This document shows positions 54,471 to 63,601 of a DNA stretch of 64,000 nucleotides, piece by piece. Source of the stretch: JACRCG01 sp964524835 (GTDB taxonomy: Bacteria > Desulfobacterota > Desulfuromonadia > Geobacterales > Pseudopelobacteraceae); assembly GCA_964524835.1 (NCBI GenBank), contig CAZGEG010000001.1:1-64000 (forward strand), read 5' to 3'. Below the pieces are notes generated by a model. That model did not search any database and had not been told where the DNA came from. It worked only from the letters and a program-made list of their open reading frames with translations. How positions within the stretch are numbered: position 1 is the stretch's first letter; each line of letters begins with the position of its first letter. A program made the position numbers and the translations under genes.

Positions 54471-55769
54471 TTAAATCTGCCATTTGCCATCTATAATAAT
54501 TGCACCAAAAGTTCGAGATATTTTCTTTTTGTTAATATTATTATCCTCAACAACATCAATTGAGCATGACATCTCAGGATGATCGTATATCAATCCTAGT
54601 TTTGAATTTGAAATCGACGGCGACATCATGATTTTACCAGCGGTAAATGGAACCTGATCGAATTCGAACAAGACAAAAGAACCTTTTTCAGAATTGTGCA
54701 GGTTAGTTACATCATTCGACCAGGTTGCTACTGAGGAGACGCGAAATCCATCTGGAGTGTAAAATCCTATTCCAAAATCTACACTTCTTAAATCTGCACT
54801 TTCATGAAGTTCAAACTGGATTTTCGCAGTTTTACCCATTACTACCGTATTTGAAGGCTGGCCGTTATGGTCGAACACGGAAATTTTTACAATCACCGGT
54901 TCTCCATTGTTATAGGTATTTATTCTGTTGCTTAAGTCAAATGCACCATTTTGACCCGACAATTCTGAGCTGAGTCCTTCAATATATTTATTTGTAACTT
55001 CATTCGTATCGCCATAAAAATCAACTGACCCGTTTTTTATAAGCAGTGCTTGGGTACACAGTGAATTAATTGCTGAAATATTATGACTCACAAACAGCAC
55101 AGTCCGCCCTTCGCTTCCCACATTTTCCATTTTACCCATACACTTCTTCTGAAACTGCGCGTCCCCCACCGCAAGTACTTCATCTACAATAAGGATTTCC
55201 GGTTCCAAATGCGCCGCCACGGCAAAAGCCAGCCGCACATACATCCCTGATGAATAACGTTTTACCGGCGTATCCAGAAATTTATCAATTCCGGCAAAGT
55301 CTACGATTTCATCAAACTTCCTGCGAATTTCATCTCGATGCATCCCAAGAATAGCACCATTCAGAAATACATTTTCCCGTCCGGTCAATTCAGGATGAAA
55401 ACCGGTACCCACCTCTAGAAGGCTTGCAACCCTGCCCCTGATTCTGATGCTGCCGACTGTTGGTTCAGTGATACGGGATAGGATCTTCAGCAGGGTGGAT
55501 TTTCCCGCTCCGTTTTTGCCAATAATACCGATTCGCTCTCCCTGATTGACTTCAAAGGAAACATCTTTAAGCGCCCAGAAGTCTTCGGAATCAGGGATAC
55601 GGGGCGGGGTTTGAGGGTCTAGAGATTTGCGGAAAGGACGAATCAGTCTTTTACCAAACGTAGCAACACTGTTAGTAAGAGCATCGCGCAGGGAAAAATA
55701 CTCCTCTCGCTGCTGGTGGGAGATGGTGTACTTTTTACCCAGATTTTTTACGGTGATTACGGTTGACAT
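54471..55769 (-). CDS. wzt: O-antigen ABC exporter ATPase (Wzt) with C-terminal domain
   Basis: The protein has 432 residues. The ATPase domain is at about 1-245: Walker A GKNGAGKST, Q-loop region, signature RYSSGMYVRLAF, Walker B ILIVDEVLAVGD, and H-loop SHN. Residues about 250-432 form an added beta-rich domain of the Wzt C-terminal type, which in characterised systems binds the modified non-reducing end of the O-antigen before export. With the wzm gene upstream it forms the ABC-dependent export pathway. ATG has GAGAGAAA upstream. Confidence 0.9.
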   Translation of the reverse strand: MSTVITVKNLGKKYTISHQQREEYFSLRDALTNSVATFGKRLIRPFRKSLDPQTPPRIPDSEDFWALKDVSFEVNQGERIGIIGKNGAGKSTLLKILSRITEPTVGSIRIRGRVASLLEVGTGFHPELTGRENVFLNGAILGMHRDEIRRKFDEIVDFAGIDKFLDTPVKRYSSGMYVRLAFAVAAHLEPEILIVDEVLAVGDAQFQKKCMGKMENVGSEGRTVLFVSHNISAINSLCTQALLIKNGSVDFYGDTNEVTNKYIEGLSSELSGQNGAFDLSNRINTYNNGEPVIVKISVFDHNGQPSNTVVMGKTAKIQFELHESADLRSVDFGIGFYTPDGFRVSSVATWSNDVTNLHNSEKGSFVLFEFDQVPFTAGKIMMSPSISNSKLGLIYDHPEMSCSIDVVEDNNINKKKISRTFGAIIIDGKWQI

Positions 55770-55953
55770 GTTTCTCTCATGCCCACACGCTCTGATCGCT
55801 TAAGACGAAATTGCGTTAAGAAAAGCGAAATACAGTTACTTTTTTTTGGGCAATTTTCAAAAATCATGTTTGTTTACCTTACACTTATTCCGAAAGATCC
55901 GGTGTTGAATTCAATTCGACTATATAGGCATTGCGTGATAACGATGGTAATTG

Positions 55954-56814
55954 TCATATCACATCTGCAAGTATCCGTTCGGTTTTCCTAAAGAACCAGA
56001 GTCCTGTTACCAACAGGGCCAGCGACAAGGCTGTTGAAAGCACAAGACCCGGCCAGTACAACTCTACAGTCCCGTTGAGCAAAGCCCATCTGAAACCATC
56101 AATCATCCCCACCATTGGGTTAAGAGCATACAGTAGTCGCCACTTTTCAGGGACAATGTTGCTGGCAAACCCCACCGGCGAGATATACAGACCGAACTGC
56201 AGCATAAACGGCACCACATACCGAAAATCACGGTACTTGACATTCAAAGCCGAAAACCAGAGGCCTGCACCTGCTACCGGAAGAAAGGCCAATATGAGAA
56301 AGAGGGGCAGCGCAGCTATTCGCCAGTCCGGCAGATAGCCGTACCAGATCATGATACCTGCCATAATCAGCAACGAGACGACAAAATCGATCAGACTGAC
56401 AATGATGCTGCTGATTGGAATAATGATGCGGGGGAAATATACCTTGGTCAGCAGGTTGGCATTACCAATCAGAGAGCCGGAACTTTCTGAAAGAGCGTTG
56501 GCCACAAAGTTCCAGGGAAGCATGGCAGCAAAGACCAGCAACGGATATGGTACGCCACCAGACGGCAGCTTGGCCAGCATCCCAAAGACAACCGAAAAAG
56601 CAATCATGGTCACGAGGGGCCGAATGACACTCCAGGCGACACCGATCACCGTCTGCTTGTACCGGACCAGAATATCCCTCCAGACAAGAAACCAGAAGAG
56701 TTCACGGTATCGCCACACATCACGCCAGTAATGGAGTGCAGGGCGATTTGGCTCGATCAGCAATTCCTGTTGTCCGCTTTCAGCTTTATTCATCATAGCT
56801 TCTTTGAGCATCAC
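55954..56814 (-). CDS. wzm: O-antigen ABC exporter permease (Wzm)
   Basis: The protein has 286 residues and six membrane helices of the ABC-2 type. HYWRDVWRYRELFWFLVWRDILVRYKQTVIGVAW is the cytosolic amphipathic start, and YISPVGFASNIVPEKWRLLYALNPMVGMIDGFRWALL is the typical late loop. It exports lipid-linked polysaccharide with Wzt. The gap of 184 nt to wzt is unusual within a wzm-wzt pair and holds no gene. The first codon is GTG overlapping the upstream stop (GTGA). Internal ATG codons near 56796 are possible starts. Confidence 0.88.
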   Translation of the reverse strand: MMLKEAMMNKAESGQQELLIEPNRPALHYWRDVWRYRELFWFLVWRDILVRYKQTVIGVAWSVIRPLVTMIAFSVVFGMLAKLPSGGVPYPLLVFAAMLPWNFVANALSESSGSLIGNANLLTKVYFPRIIIPISSIIVSLIDFVVSLLIMAGIMIWYGYLPDWRIAALPLFLILAFLPVAGAGLWFSALNVKYRDFRYVVPFMLQFGLYISPVGFASNIVPEKWRLLYALNPMVGMIDGFRWALLNGTVELYWPGLVLSTALSLALLVTGLWFFRKTERILADVI

Positions 56815-57536
56815 GCACCCTGAATAGGTCGCAAACGTTTCAGAAAAGGAAATATCTTCATGGCATAATAGCCTGTAAACGCCAGAACTGACCAGAAAAA
56901 CCCGACATTTGAAGATATTATGCTCAGTGATTCCGCAAAACAGTGTCGGCTGCTCACACCTCCGGGATGGGCATATCCTATGAAATCTGGAGAATATATA
57001 AAATTTGCCCCGGTTTTCTTAAGCCGCTGATTGAAATCAAAGTCAGAGTATATCCGGTAGCGGCAGTTGAAAGGGGGAGCAGGATGAAGCGACTTGTTTA
57101 CCAGGAGCGCCTGATGATGCAGCGAATTGTACAGATTCAGATGAAAATCCGCCCTGGATTTAAAAACTGTTTTCTCACCCATCCAGACGGGGCCGTAAAC
57201 AACATCATTCTGATGGAAACGGCTCATGCTGTCCGGAAGCGAGATGATCCTGTCACCGGCACCGAGAAACAGAATGAAACTGTTACCCGCAGCCGCTGAC
57301 CACCCTTTGTTCATCGCATCATAAATACCGCTGTCCGGTTCGCTGACCCAGTATGAAATATTATTGGCATGTTTTTTAATGATATCCGTCGTACCGTCTG
57401 TTGAGCCCCCATCTATAACAATGTAGTCAATCTCTTCAGTTGCTTTTTTTTCAATGACGTTGAGTATGGTGTCTTCTATATTGCTGGCGCCATTTTTTAC
57501 CACAGTGACAACCGATATTCTGCAATTGCCTCTCAT
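56811..57536 (-). CDS. Glycosyltransferase family 2 (WcaE-like)
   Basis: The protein has 241 residues, GT-A fold. ISVVTVVKNGASNIEDTILNVI, VIDGGSTDGTTDIIKKH, EPDSGIYDAMNKGW and FLGAGDRI match the colanic-acid WcaE group, in which DSG(I)YDAMNKG is diagnostic. The C-terminal 40 residues form a hydrophobic helix (FFWSVLAFTGYYAMKIFPFL). It overlaps genes on both sides (GTGA, ATGA). Confidence 0.84.
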   Translation of the reverse strand: MRGNCRISVVTVVKNGASNIEDTILNVIEKKATEEIDYIVIDGGSTDGTTDIIKKHANNISYWVSEPDSGIYDAMNKGWSAAAGNSFILFLGAGDRIISLPDSMSRFHQNDVVYGPVWMGEKTVFKSRADFHLNLYNSLHHQALLVNKSLHPAPPFNCRYRIYSDFDFNQRLKKTGANFIYSPDFIGYAHPGGVSSRHCFAESLSIISSNVGFFWSVLAFTGYYAMKIFPFLKRLRPIQGA

Positions 57537-58531
57537 AGCTTTATTCGGTGCTCAGGCAGCATGTCATACGACCGGTCAGTACTGCTGCACAACAACCGAA
57601 AAATCATCATGGCCCGATCCCATTTCCCCATACAAAGGCGCATCAAAAGCGCACCGACAATAACAAGGAAGACCGACGGCAATGCTGCCGGATAAAATCG
57701 CCGGGTAAACAGAAGGCGGTTACGGATATTGTAATAGTCGCTGATATAACTCATTTTTGCCGGGTTGCTGCTGGTGCCGATACTGCCTCCAACTTTGTGA
57801 TATATTATACTCTCTGGTGCGTAAGCCAGCTTAAAACGACCTTCGGCACGAATCGCCCAGTCAGCCTCTTCAAAGTACAGAAAATAGTCCTCACACAGCA
57901 GGCCAACCTCATCAAGAAACTGACGTGATACAAGCATCGAAGCGCCTTCAACGTAGTTCATCCATGCCTCGGCCCGATGCCGGCTGATCTCTCCACCCCA
58001 CCTGGTATAGCGCCCGTAATGCCACGGAAGCCCGATCCACCGGCAGTAGTGACCGCCACCCAGCGCCTGTATCCGTTGACGATCGTGAAAGAAACGAATA
58101 GTCGAACCACATATCCCAACTGTCGGCTGTTGACGCATCCGGGACACCAGGTGCGTCAGAGCATCCGGCTCCACCACCGTATCATTGTTCAACAGCCAGC
58201 AATAATCGGCATCACTCCGGGCCATCACGTACCGCAGCCCTACATTGTTGCCCCCGGCAAAGCCAAGGTTTTCATCGTTTCTGACCAGTGTTAACAGGGG
58301 ATCAGTATCCAGAGTTCCGCCTGCTTCAGCCTCTGCACGCTCGTATTCGACATATGCCAGTTTCTGCTGATCTGCCCATTTTTTTATCCGTGATAGCGAG
58401 CCATCACTCGACCCGTTATCACATACAATTATTCTAAAAGACTCGTAGTCGAGTTTCTGCAGACTTTCCAGGCACTCAACGGTATCACGCCAGCCGTTCC
58501 AGTTTACAAGAATAATAGAGACGCGGTTCAC
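57533..58531 (-). CDS. Glycosyltransferase family 2 (rhamnosyltransferase-like)
   Basis: About 332 residues from GTG 58531, which overlaps the UbiA gene stop (GTGA) and has GGAG upstream. The open frame runs to 58672, but those codons overlap the upstream gene. The GT-A domain includes VSIILVNWNGWRDTVECLESL, VCDNGSSDGSL, LVRNDENLGFAGGNNVGLRY and LLNNDTVVEPDAL (NND donor site), as in WbbL-type rhamnosyltransferases. The C-terminal RLLFTRRFYPAALPSVFLVIVGALL is membrane-associated. Confidence 0.85.
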   Translation of the reverse strand: MNRVSIILVNWNGWRDTVECLESLQKLDYESFRIIVCDNGSSDGSLSRIKKWADQQKLAYVEYERAEAEAGGTLDTDPLLTLVRNDENLGFAGGNNVGLRYVMARSDADYCWLLNNDTVVEPDALTHLVSRMRQQPTVGICGSTIRFFHDRQRIQALGGGHYCRWIGLPWHYGRYTRWGGEISRHRAEAWMNYVEGASMLVSRQFLDEVGLLCEDYFLYFEEADWAIRAEGRFKLAYAPESIIYHKVGGSIGTSSNPAKMSYISDYYNIRNRLLFTRRFYPAALPSVFLVIVGALLMRLCMGKWDRAMMIFRLLCSSTDRSYDMLPEHRIKL

Positions 58532-59370
58532 GGATAGATGCTCCAGACCACCATCAGCACCCACAACACACCCACCACAAAAAGGAGTCGATCTTTTAGC
58601 AGTGATTCGGTCGGATCCCCACCCTTTCCTGAACTGACCCGGAACATGTAACGTAACAACCCAAAAAGGCACAGCGGAACACTGTAAATAAGCATCTCTC
58701 TGTTCAACGCGTACATGGCGTAGGTGACCAGCACGGCCGCGCCCGTCATATACATTGTGCCATCCAGAAATCCCGGCGGATAGTGTAACAGACTTACGCG
58801 GTGCTCTCCTGCAATCTCTCCCAAAGAGTGCGACTCGCTTACGCGTTTCCCGGTACTGAGAAAAACTGCCAGCAAAAAAACGGATAAAAAAAGCCAGGGA
58901 GAAATTGGCACTTGAAACAGCTCACCACCCGCCTGAAGACGAATCAAAAAACCGGCTGAAATGCAGAAGAGGTCAACAACCGGCAAGGTTTTAAGTACTA
59001 TAGAATAAGATATGGTAATGACTGCGTAACCAGTCAGCAACAACAAGAAACGGGAAGATATGGTACCTGCCGACACCATCCCACTAATAAGCAGTAGGGC
59101 AGAAAGAATGCCTGCGCCAGTCAAACTGACAGCACCGGACGCAATCGGTCGCAAGCGTTTTCGAGGATGATGAACATCCCTGTTACGGTCGAGGAGATCA
59201 TTAAAGATATAACCGGCACTGGAGACCAGACAAAAAGCAGCATATGGCACCACGCCCCTGGAAACTATTCCCGGCAACAACATCTGACCCGCCAGAAATG
59301 GCGGAAAGAACAGCATCAGGTTCTTCAACCACTGGGTTGGCCTCAGTATGGTCAGGTATGAAGTTATCAT
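58528..59370 (-). CDS. UbiA-family prenyltransferase (decaprenyl-phosphate phosphoribosyltransferase-like)
   Basis: The protein has 280 residues and about eight membrane helices. The first Asp-rich motif is FNDLLDRNRDVHHPRKRLRPIASG near 56-78. It belongs to the UbiA subgroup near mycobacterial UbiA (Rv3806c), where PRKRxRPIASG is characteristic. Those enzymes transfer phosphoribose onto polyprenyl phosphate, the first step to a lipid-linked arabinose or ribose donor. The oxidation/reduction partners DprE1/DprE2 are not in this window. It is coupled to both neighbours. Confidence 0.82.
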   Translation of the reverse strand: MITSYLTILRPTQWLKNLMLFFPPFLAGQMLLPGIVSRGVVPYAAFCLVSSAGYIFNDLLDRNRDVHHPRKRLRPIASGAVSLTGAGILSALLLISGMVSAGTISSRFLLLLTGYAVITISYSIVLKTLPVVDLFCISAGFLIRLQAGGELFQVPISPWLFLSVFLLAVFLSTGKRVSESHSLGEIAGEHRVSLLHYPPGFLDGTMYMTGAAVLVTYAMYALNREMLIYSVPLCLFGLLRYMFRVSSGKGGDPTESLLKDRLLFVVGVLWVLMVVWSIYP

Positions 59371-61085
59371 TTTCCCGCATCCAGCCTTAAATAATATGTT
59401 TTGGCAGCAGCTCTGTAATGAGCATCCACAGGCGCAGCAACATATGCCTTACGGAAAAAATCAGCAGCATCGTTAATGTTTCCGGTGACAAGTGCCAACT
59501 GACCACTCCGGTACAGCCAGAACGGGTCAGGGTTCTTAAGGTACAGCAATTCAAGGGTTTCCAACAGATCTTGAGCCAATAGAATTTTTCCCCCTTTATC
59601 AAGGGACTCAAGCCTTTTGCCATCCGCTATGTAAAGTAATTCCAGAAAAACGACAGAAGCGGTTTTCTTGTCGCCAAAGAGCTGGAAGAAATAGTCCCGA
59701 GCGGCAACAGTATTTCCCTGCGCAACCTTAGTCGCCATAATATTTGATTTAATCTGCATCTTCATCGATGGACGATTATTGAGTCGGTCAGCAACAGCAA
59801 ATGCTTCAGCCGCTTGATTGTACTGTCTTTCTTGAATGAGCATCCCTCCCAGCTCATTATAAACAGAGCCGAATCCGGGAGACTTGGCAACGGCATCCTG
59901 AAAAAAAGCCAGCTTGTCCTTCCAGAGCAAATTCCTCTGATAGCTCACGCCCCCGACAATGCAGACAACTACCACGCACAACGGCACAAGTATATTCACT
60001 GTTTTTTTTTGAAGCGAGACAAGCAGACAACTTGTCCCGATGCAAAAAAATGCGGATGGCATATACATATAACGCTCTGCAAAAGGAGTCCAGGCGATCT
60101 GCTTTGTCGCTGCCAACAGTGCAGGAAGGATCATCAGGGCAGAAGCCACAAAAAAAAGTGCCGTCAAGCGCCTTACTAAAACCGCTACAATAAGCACGAC
60201 TAGCGAGAGGATGCCCAACAGTCCATACACCGGACTCACGTCAGTAATGGCAAAATTAAGCGGCAACGGCAGCAGCAGTTTTTTCACATAGAAACCAAAC
60301 GCAATCACTATATTGCGGCACAACTCACCAATATCAAAATCCCGGTATGAGAAAAACCGCCCAATATTTACAACACCGAATTTCCACATCAAGGCTGCGA
60401 GTACAGAAGCAGCGAGTACAGAAGCAACGATAACTGAAGCAGCAATCTTTCTTCTTCTATCGGGTACTGCAGGCCACACAAGGACGATAATTAGAGACAC
60501 GGGTAAAAAAGCCAAAGCAGTTTCCTTTGTCAATGCCCCCAAGGCGAAGAGAAACAAGGCACAGACAACATAGTGCCATTTTGGATCATCAAGCCAGCGC
60601 AGCCAGAAAAAACAGGCAGAAAGGATGAAAGTGGCAGCCAGAGGATCAGTTCGCCCGGAAATCCAGCTGATCGGCTCCACATTCAACGGATGAAGAGCAA
60701 ACAAGATTGCGGCTAACACGGGAATGAAAGGACTTCGTTCCGGGTAATGGGATGCAATCTTCCGGGATATATAATAAACAAGCAGGGCATTTGCAATATG
60801 CAGCAGAATGTTTTCCAGATGCATGACACTGGGTTCCATGCCCCATAATTTACTATCAACAAAGTAGGATAATTCAATCAGTGGGCGGTAGTAATAATTA
60901 TGGCCAGGCAGCAGAATATTTGACAGAGGTGGGGGAGAGGAAAATAATGCGATAATTCCGGGGTCGTCTATAGAATGAAAACCGTTACTGAACGCCGGGT
61001 AATAAACTGCCAGGATGACGGCAGCAAGAATGAGAGGAGCGAAAAACGGATGCGGCAGCCCGTTATCAAGGCGCAACGATTTCAA
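59367..61085 (-). CDS. GT-C-type membrane glycosyltransferase-like protein with TPR tail
   Basis: About 570 residues. Ten or more membrane helices make up about 1-390, with the loop motif GFHSIDDPGI (DD in the first lumenal loop, typical of GT-C enzymes using lipid-linked sugar) and HYYRPL-like YYYRPLIELSYFVDS. The C-terminal 170 residues form TPR-like helices (FGSVYNELGGMLIQERQYNQAAEAFAVADRL). The family resembles TMTC/PMT-like proteins. A TTG at 61085 with GGAGG upstream is preferred. The frame extends to 61130, overlapping the ABC ATPase gene. Confidence 0.75.
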   Translation of the reverse strand: MKSLRLDNGLPHPFFAPLILAAVILAVYYPAFSNGFHSIDDPGIIALFSSPPPLSNILLPGHNYYYRPLIELSYFVDSKLWGMEPSVMHLENILLHIANALLVYYISRKIASHYPERSPFIPVLAAILFALHPLNVEPISWISGRTDPLAATFILSACFFWLRWLDDPKWHYVVCALFLFALGALTKETALAFLPVSLIIVLVWPAVPDRRRKIAASVIVASVLAASVLAALMWKFGVVNIGRFFSYRDFDIGELCRNIVIAFGFYVKKLLLPLPLNFAITDVSPVYGLLGILSLVVLIVAVLVRRLTALFFVASALMILPALLAATKQIAWTPFAERYMYMPSAFFCIGTSCLLVSLQKKTVNILVPLCVVVVCIVGGVSYQRNLLWKDKLAFFQDAVAKSPGFGSVYNELGGMLIQERQYNQAAEAFAVADRLNNRPSMKMQIKSNIMATKVAQGNTVAARDYFFQLFGDKKTASVVFLELLYIADGKRLESLDKGGKILLAQDLLETLELLYLKNPDPFWLYRSGQLALVTGNINDAADFFRKAYVAAPVDAHYRAAAKTYYLRLDAGK

Positions 61086-61929
61086 GGAAGAATGCCTCCA
61101 TATCTTTACGCCGCGGGGCAATATTCTCAATGGACTGCTGATTCTTGACAGACTGCTGTATAAATGCCTGCAATTCGGTTTTTTCTACAAAAAACTCTTC
61201 AGTCTTGCCATCTGGATTCATCACAAGCAGAGTATACCCTTCAACCCCGCGCTGAAGAATTGTCTCAACGTTATCCACAACCAGCAGCTCCCCTTTGTTG
61301 ATCACACCTACCCGGTCACAGACTTTTTCTACATCATCGGTAATATGAGTGCTGAAGAAGACACACTTGCCCCGTCTCTTCAAATCAAGAATTATATCCT
61401 TGACCAGAGCCCTCCCGATCGGGTCCAGACCACTCATCGGCTCGTCCAGGATATACACGTCCGGATCATGAACGAGCGCCTGCGCAAGCCCCACGCGCTG
61501 CACCATCCCCTTGCTGTAGCCGCGCATGGGACGCTTGCGGGCATCCCACAAATCAAGCCGCCTCAACACCTCTTCCGATCGCTGCGCAAGAAGTGCCTTC
61601 TCCATCTTGAATTGCGACCCGACAAAACCAACATACTCCTCGGCGCTCAGATAATCGTAGAAAGCCGGATTTTCCGGAAGATAACCGACAGAGCGACGCG
61701 ATTCGGCCCGACCGGCATCCATCCCCATGATCAGTGCCGTACCGGAGGTCGGCCTTAGCAAACCCATTACCAGCTTGATGGTGGTACTTTTCCCGGCGCC
61801 ATTAGGCCCCAGAAAACCGAACACTTCGCCCTCAGCAATAGCGAGATCAAGCCCCTTCAGGGCATCAACCTTTTTCATACGCTTTCCGGTAAACTGCTTG
61901 CACAGTCCGGTTATCTCAATGGCGTTCAT
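61066..61929 (-). CDS. ABC transporter ATP-binding protein
   Basis: About 287 residues from ATG 61929 (GGGAGAG upstream). The open frame extends to 62016 but overlaps the next gene. The ATPase has Walker A GPNGAGKST, signature YSKGMVQRVGLAQAL, Walker B VYILDEPMSGLDP and H-loop THI. It is a CcmA/NodI-like ABC-2 exporter ATPase with a C-terminal regulatory tail (VVDNVETILQRGVEGYTLLV). It forms a trio with the permease at 62810 and the TPR-like protein between them. Confidence 0.86.
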   Translation of the reverse strand: MNAIEITGLCKQFTGKRMKKVDALKGLDLAIAEGEVFGFLGPNGAGKSTTIKLVMGLLRPTSGTALIMGMDAGRAESRRSVGYLPENPAFYDYLSAEEYVGFVGSQFKMEKALLAQRSEEVLRRLDLWDARKRPMRGYSKGMVQRVGLAQALVHDPDVYILDEPMSGLDPIGRALVKDIILDLKRRGKCVFFSTHITDDVEKVCDRVGVINKGELLVVDNVETILQRGVEGYTLLVMNPDGKTEEFFVEKTELQAFIQQSVKNQQSIENIAPRRKDMEAFFLEIVAP

Positions 61930-62806
61930 CTGACTCTCCCGCTTTATTTTTGCCATTATTCTTCGCTCCGCCAAAGGCGAACTTGCTGGTTGTAGCGACT
62001 TTCCCATTCGGTTCAAGATAGAACTGCCCTCCGTATGGATCTTTGAGAGGAGGAACTAAGAAACCTGCGGAAATCAGTTGTTCAACCGTTAACGGCTCAA
62101 CTCCGCGTGATTCCCGGAAATGGTCACGCGCAGTCTCAATCCGCCGTACTTCCTTAAAGGCGGACAAACGTGTCAGATACGTTTTCTTCATGGCCGGGTT
62201 TCTCTCACCTTTTGCCATTGCGGACAGATAAATAATTGCCAGATCGGTCTGCCCGGATTCCTGCATATATCGGCCAGCAAGGCTTTTATGCAGATCCTGC
62301 CCGCTTAAATCGCCTGCTTTCCTGTAATATTCAGCAGCCTTTTTGTAGTCATGCAGAAAGTGAGCACTGTTGAAACCGGCAAAGAAGGGGAGATACCAAT
62401 CCCAGGTGCGATACGTCATACCGAATTCAAGAAGGTCGTTGGCAAGTTTGTACTGTTTCACATCCCAGGTAAGGAATGACTGGGCAAAGTAGTACGCATC
62501 CATATTGTAAGGATCAAGCTTCACGGCACCGTGCAGAAGCCGCGACATACTCTTGTAATCAGGCGGTACGGAGAACTGGTTTTCAGATTTTTCAATCAGC
62601 CCGCCGAAGTACATCATAACTTTCAGCACAAGTGACGCACCAACCAGCTCTTTCTGGTCTACAGCAAGACTTTTGAGCACGCTTACCGCCGGCACATACC
62701 CAAGCTTTTCCTCAAACGGCTTGTTCTTGAGATAGTTTGAAAAGGGAACAATCAACACCGCATACAAAATCAGAAATACAACTCCGCTTGAGGTTGTCCG
62801 TATCAT
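61916..62806 (-). CDS. Membrane-anchored TPR-like protein of the ABC trio
   Basis: The protein has 296 residues. One N-terminal helix (SSGVVFLILYAVLIVPFSNYL) is followed by helical repeats (LLHGAVKLDPYNMDAYYFAQSFL, FLHDYKKAAEYYRKAGDLSG, LAIIYLSAMAKGERNPAMKKTYLTRL). A compact C-terminal region (ISAGFLVPPLKDPYGGQFYL) resembles a short motif seen after TPRs in related genes. It lies between the permease and ATPase genes and overlaps the latter by 14 bp, so it probably belongs to the exporter. Function is unknown. Confidence 0.7.
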   Translation of the reverse strand: MIRTTSSGVVFLILYAVLIVPFSNYLKNKPFEEKLGYVPAVSVLKSLAVDQKELVGASLVLKVMMYFGGLIEKSENQFSVPPDYKSMSRLLHGAVKLDPYNMDAYYFAQSFLTWDVKQYKLANDLLEFGMTYRTWDWYLPFFAGFNSAHFLHDYKKAAEYYRKAGDLSGQDLHKSLAGRYMQESGQTDLAIIYLSAMAKGERNPAMKKTYLTRLSAFKEVRRIETARDHFRESRGVEPLTVEQLISAGFLVPPLKDPYGGQFYLEPNGKVATTSKFAFGGAKNNGKNKAGESDERH

Positions 62807-62809
62807 GGT

Positions 62810-63601
62810 TTACCTCATTTCTCGCCGGGCAAAGATCGCTGCCGCAACGGATAACAGAAGCCCGACATACACAACAAAATAGGCGGCGGTAAGAAGTAAA
62901 CCATTTGCGGGGAGCGGCAGTCCATAGATCGCATTCACTTTGAGATCAAAGGCACTGAAATTAGGTAGAATATAATAAAGAGCTGTGGCAAGCCTTTTCA
63001 CGAGAGGAGAAAGACTCTTGCCTGCCGGAGAATTGATAAAATCAAATACCTGTTGAGTGACACCTCCTGCCAGAAAAGTGGCAATGGTGCCGAATACCGG
63101 AAGAAAAAATGAGGTGCTGACCGTTGAAAACAGGAAGGCAACCGCAATCAGCAGGATATATTTGAGTGCATCAAACAGGATACAGACAGCCATCGTTGAC
63201 CAGACAATAGGTCTCTCGGAGGGATAGAGGGAATTCGCATACAGCACCACCAAAAAAGCGGCAATACCGAGAACAGCGCCGGACAACAGCACAAATAGTA
63301 CCGTACCGCCAAAGCGACCCAGCAGATAATTTTGCCTGGAGAGTGGCAACCCCAGAACACTGAACGTGTAACGCCGTTCAATGTCTTTCCAGAGCGACGT
63401 GCCTCCTAAAAATACCGCCAGCAGCAACAAAATGAATGAAATCAGGGAAAGGGACAACGTCAGGGAAAGTTCTGTCACCTGACGCATGGAAAGGGAAGCT
63501 ATCACCGGAATTAACAGGAAGGCACACGTTGTCACCATAATTCCATGGAAAACCCGATCACGGAAAATACCCTTCAGGGTGATAAGAATTATTGACGCCA
63601 T
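62810..63601 (-). CDS. ABC-2-type transporter permease
   Basis: About 263 residues with six membrane helices. It starts MASIILITLKGIFRDRVFHGIMV and ends in a helix before the final AIFARREMR. The sequence SLWKDIERRYTFSVLGLPLSRQNYLLGR is typical of NatB/ABC-2 subunits whose partner ATPase lies alongside. The ATG at 63601 has GGAG upstream. A TTG at 63610 is possible. It is the first gene of the long minus-strand run visible here. Confidence 0.82.
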   Translation of the reverse strand: MASIILITLKGIFRDRVFHGIMVTTCAFLLIPVIASLSMRQVTELSLTLSLSLISFILLLLAVFLGGTSLWKDIERRYTFSVLGLPLSRQNYLLGRFGGTVLFVLLSGAVLGIAAFLVVLYANSLYPSERPIVWSTMAVCILFDALKYILLIAVAFLFSTVSTSFFLPVFGTIATFLAGGVTQQVFDFINSPAGKSLSPLVKRLATALYYILPNFSAFDLKVNAIYGLPLPANGLLLTAAYFVVYVGLLLSVAAAIFARREMR

